Source of the DNA: JAXLXE01 sp046328115 | GTDB lineage: Bacteria; Chloroflexota; UBA6077; JACCZL01 | Direction: 5' to 3' | DNA length: 64,000 nt | Assembly (NCBI GenBank): GCA_046328115.1 | Contig: JAXLXE010000002.1 | Coordinates: 372,001-436,000, forward strand | In this document: piece by piece, positions 62,352-64,000 of the stretch | Position numbering within the stretch: the first letter of the stretch is position 1 | Layout of the letters: every line of letters starts with the position of its first letter | The notes under the pieces: model-generated | What the model was told of the DNA's origin: nothing | What the model saw: the letters and a program-made list of their open reading frames with translations, nothing else | Database searches by the model: none | Translations under genes and position numbers: made by a program

Positions 62352-63275
62352 ATGGATGCATCCCACGCGCTGGACCCGGCGCGCGCGATTAGCCGTGGGC
62401 AGACCTGGTCGCTCCCAGACCGCTGGCTGCCACACCTACTCATCTGGCCGGCGCTTATCACGCTAGCGCTGGTGTTCCTGTATCCGCTCGCCTACAGCTT
62501 TTGGATCTCCCTCAACGTTTACAACATCACCCGGCCACCGCGGTTCGTTGGGCTGGACAACTACACCCTGATCGCCCAGGACCCTCGGGTGTGGGAGGCA
62601 TTCGGCGCGTCGTTCACGTTCGCGGGCATCTCTCTCGCACTTCAATTCGTGATCGGCTTCGGGCTCGCACTGTTGCTGCACCGCGTGGTGTTGTTTCGCG
62701 GCCTGATGCGGACGATCATCATCATCCCGTTGATGCTCACGCCGGTGGTGTTGGGCCTCAACTGGCGTCTGATGCTCAACCTCGACTGGGGCATCATCAA
62801 CTACTTCCTGACGCTGGTTGGCCTGCCCGCGTTCAACTGGGTGAATGATCCTCGCCTGGCCATGGCCTCGCTAATCCTGGTGGATGTGTGGCACACCACG
62901 TCATTTACCGTGCTGGTGCTGTCCGCGGGGCTCGCCACACTCCCTGACGAGCCGTTCGAAGCCGCCTCGATCGATGGCGCCAACGCCTGGCAGAAGCTCT
63001 GGTACCTCACAATCCCGCTGCTCCGTCCCCTCATTCTGGTGGTGCTGCTGTTTAGGTCGTACGAGCTCATCCGGGTGTACGACATCGTGTTTGCAGTCAC
63101 CGGCGGCGGGCCCGGGCGTCTGACGGAGACCATCTCGTTTCACATCTTCAACCGTATGTTCCAGGGATTCCAGGTGGGCTACGCCTCAGCCGTGTCCTAC
63201 GTCCTCTTCGCGGTGTCGCTGGCGTGGTCCGGTGTCATCATCAAGGTCGTGGGCATCAAGGGAACCCATGAGTAA
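62352..63275 (+). CDS. ABC transporter permease, UgpA type (second importer)
   Basis: A 307-residue permease with six helices from LLIWPALITLALVFLYPLAYS and EAA loop EAASIDGANAWQKLWYLTIP. GAGG site before the ATG. Followed after 39 bases by its partner permease. Confidence 0.95.
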   Translation: MDASHALDPARAISRGQTWSLPDRWLPHLLIWPALITLALVFLYPLAYSFWISLNVYNITRPPRFVGLDNYTLIAQDPRVWEAFGASFTFAGISLALQFVIGFGLALLLHRVVLFRGLMRTIIIIPLMLTPVVLGLNWRLMLNLDWGIINYFLTLVGLPAFNWVNDPRLAMASLILVDVWHTTSFTVLVLSAGLATLPDEPFEAASIDGANAWQKLWYLTIPLLRPLILVVLLFRSYELIRVYDIVFAVTGGGPGRLTETISFHIFNRMFQGFQVGYASAVSYVLFAVSLAWSGVIIKVVGIKGTHE

Positions 63276-63314
63276 CGAAGGAGTCTGCAGTCTGCTGATG
63301 AGGAGGACACTCGA

Positions 63315-64000
63315 TTGGCAGCGGTAACCACGGCCTCGCGCGCGCTGTCAACGCCGATCGCGATCTCCCGGCGGCGCAAGAAGGTGAATGTCGGAGATAT
63401 CGCCGCGTACGTCATCCTCACGGGTTGGATCATCTTCACGCTGTTTCCGGTGGTGTGGCTGCTGGTCTCCTCGGTCAAGGAGCCCAACAAGGTCTTTGCC
63501 ATGCCACCGGAGTGGATCTTCACGCCCACACTTCACAACTACGAGGTGGTGCTGGGGCTCACCATCCCCACAGAGCTCGAGACGGTGACGGAGGCTCAGG
63601 AGGGCACCGGCGACAGCCCGTTCCCCAAGTTCCTGCTCAACACTGTGATCGTCGCACTGGGAACCACGGCGCTCTCCCTCTCGCTCGGGTCCGCGGCCGC
63701 GTACGCACTCACCAGGTTCTTCCACCGGGCGCGCACGGGGCTTCTTGTCGGGATCATGATGACCCGTCTCGTCCCGCCGATCGTGTTGATCATCCCCATC
63801 TACATCCTGTGGCGAAACCTGGACCTCCTGGACACACACCTCGGCCTGATCCTGGCCTACCTCTCCATCAATCTGCCATTCGTGATCTGGATGATGCGCG
63901 GGTTCTTGCTGGACATCCCGGTTGAGCTAGAAGAGGCAGCCCTCATCGATGGCGCGTCCCGTCTGCAGGCCATGATCAAGGTTGCCCTCCCCCTGGCCGC
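63315..64000 (+). CDS. ABC transporter permease, UgpE type (partial, runs off the window)
   Basis: Read directly from the sequence: TTG at 63315, with AGGAGG at 63301-63306, opens a frame that stays open to the window end. It starts LAAVTTASRALSTPIAISRR, continues with a first helix (YVILTGWIIFTLFPVVWLL), VKEPNKVFAMPPEW and helices VGIMMTRLVPPIVLIIPIYI and LGLILAYLSINLPFVIW. It ends within the EAA loop (EEAALIDGASRLQAMIKVAL). At least 228 codons are in the window. Partner of the preceding permease. Its ATPase is not in the window. Confidence 0.92.
   Translation, partial: MAAVTTASRALSTPIAISRRRKKVNVGDIAAYVILTGWIIFTLFPVVWLLVSSVKEPNKVFAMPPEWIFTPTLHNYEVVLGLTIPTELETVTEAQEGTGDSPFPKFLLNTVIVALGTTALSLSLGSAAAYALTRFFHRARTGLLVGIMMTRLVPPIVLIIPIYILWRNLDLLDTHLGLILAYLSINLPFVIWMMRGFLLDIPVELEEAALIDGASRLQAMIKVALPLA

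Overview
The window is GC-rich DNA, most likely from an uncultured soil or sediment member of the Chloroflexota. This is an inference from gene style. Solute-binding lipoproteins carry long Ala/Lys/Pro/Glu spacers (repeated KPAEAA units), there is a CSLREA-type secreted protein and secreted proteins with a DDFxDPSSGW-like fold, and enolase-superfamily, SDR and flavin-oxidoreductase genes are abundant. No rRNA, tRNA, CRISPR array or transposase was recognised.

Layout. 1-7000: a short UvrA-like ATPase, then an SDR / sugar isomerase-like / adenylate-forming / enolase-superfamily group. 7000-13200: carbonic anhydrase, a fur-catalase pair with a palindromic Fur-type operator, a DUF4105-like membrane protein, a ketopantoate reductase-like enzyme and small proteins. 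13200-16820: an oligopeptide-type ABC importer without ATPase genes. 16900-18650: an Rpn-like nuclease and small cytosolic proteins. 18760-23670: a sugar-acid style cluster (enolase dehydratase, SDR, MDMPI-like protein, beta-propeller lactonase, nitroreductase, GNAT). 25547-26725: an L-rhamnonate dehydratase-like enzyme.

26661-35352: an island of five secreted-protein genes, all on the plus strand. It is bracketed by two diverged copies of one segment (3' end of an enolase gene, hairpin, small gene). 36368-45360: a transport and nucleoside cluster with a CUT1-type binding protein, two permeases, two nucleoside hydrolases, an ABC-2 ATPase-permease fusion and an anchored exported protein. 45454-45795: a 151-bp tandem repeat. 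45882-50493: a 5'-truncated RHS gene with a toxin tip, an overlapping immunity gene, two displaced tips and several immunity candidates. 50629-51269: an antitoxin/PIN toxin pair whose toxin is broken by a nonsense codon.

52024-58018: SDR, PAC2-family protein, 4-OT-like tautomerase, LLM oxidoreductase, and a two-subunit 2-oxoacid:ferredoxin oxidoreductase behind a hairpin-rich leader. 58101-59803: a translationally coupled pair of an AlbA_2-domain protein and an unrecognised protein, the best candidate here for an undescribed two-gene module. 59807-64000: OsmC and a second CUT1 sugar importer that runs off the window. All three importers place a strong GC-rich hairpin between the binding-protein gene and the first permease, and none has its ATPase nearby.
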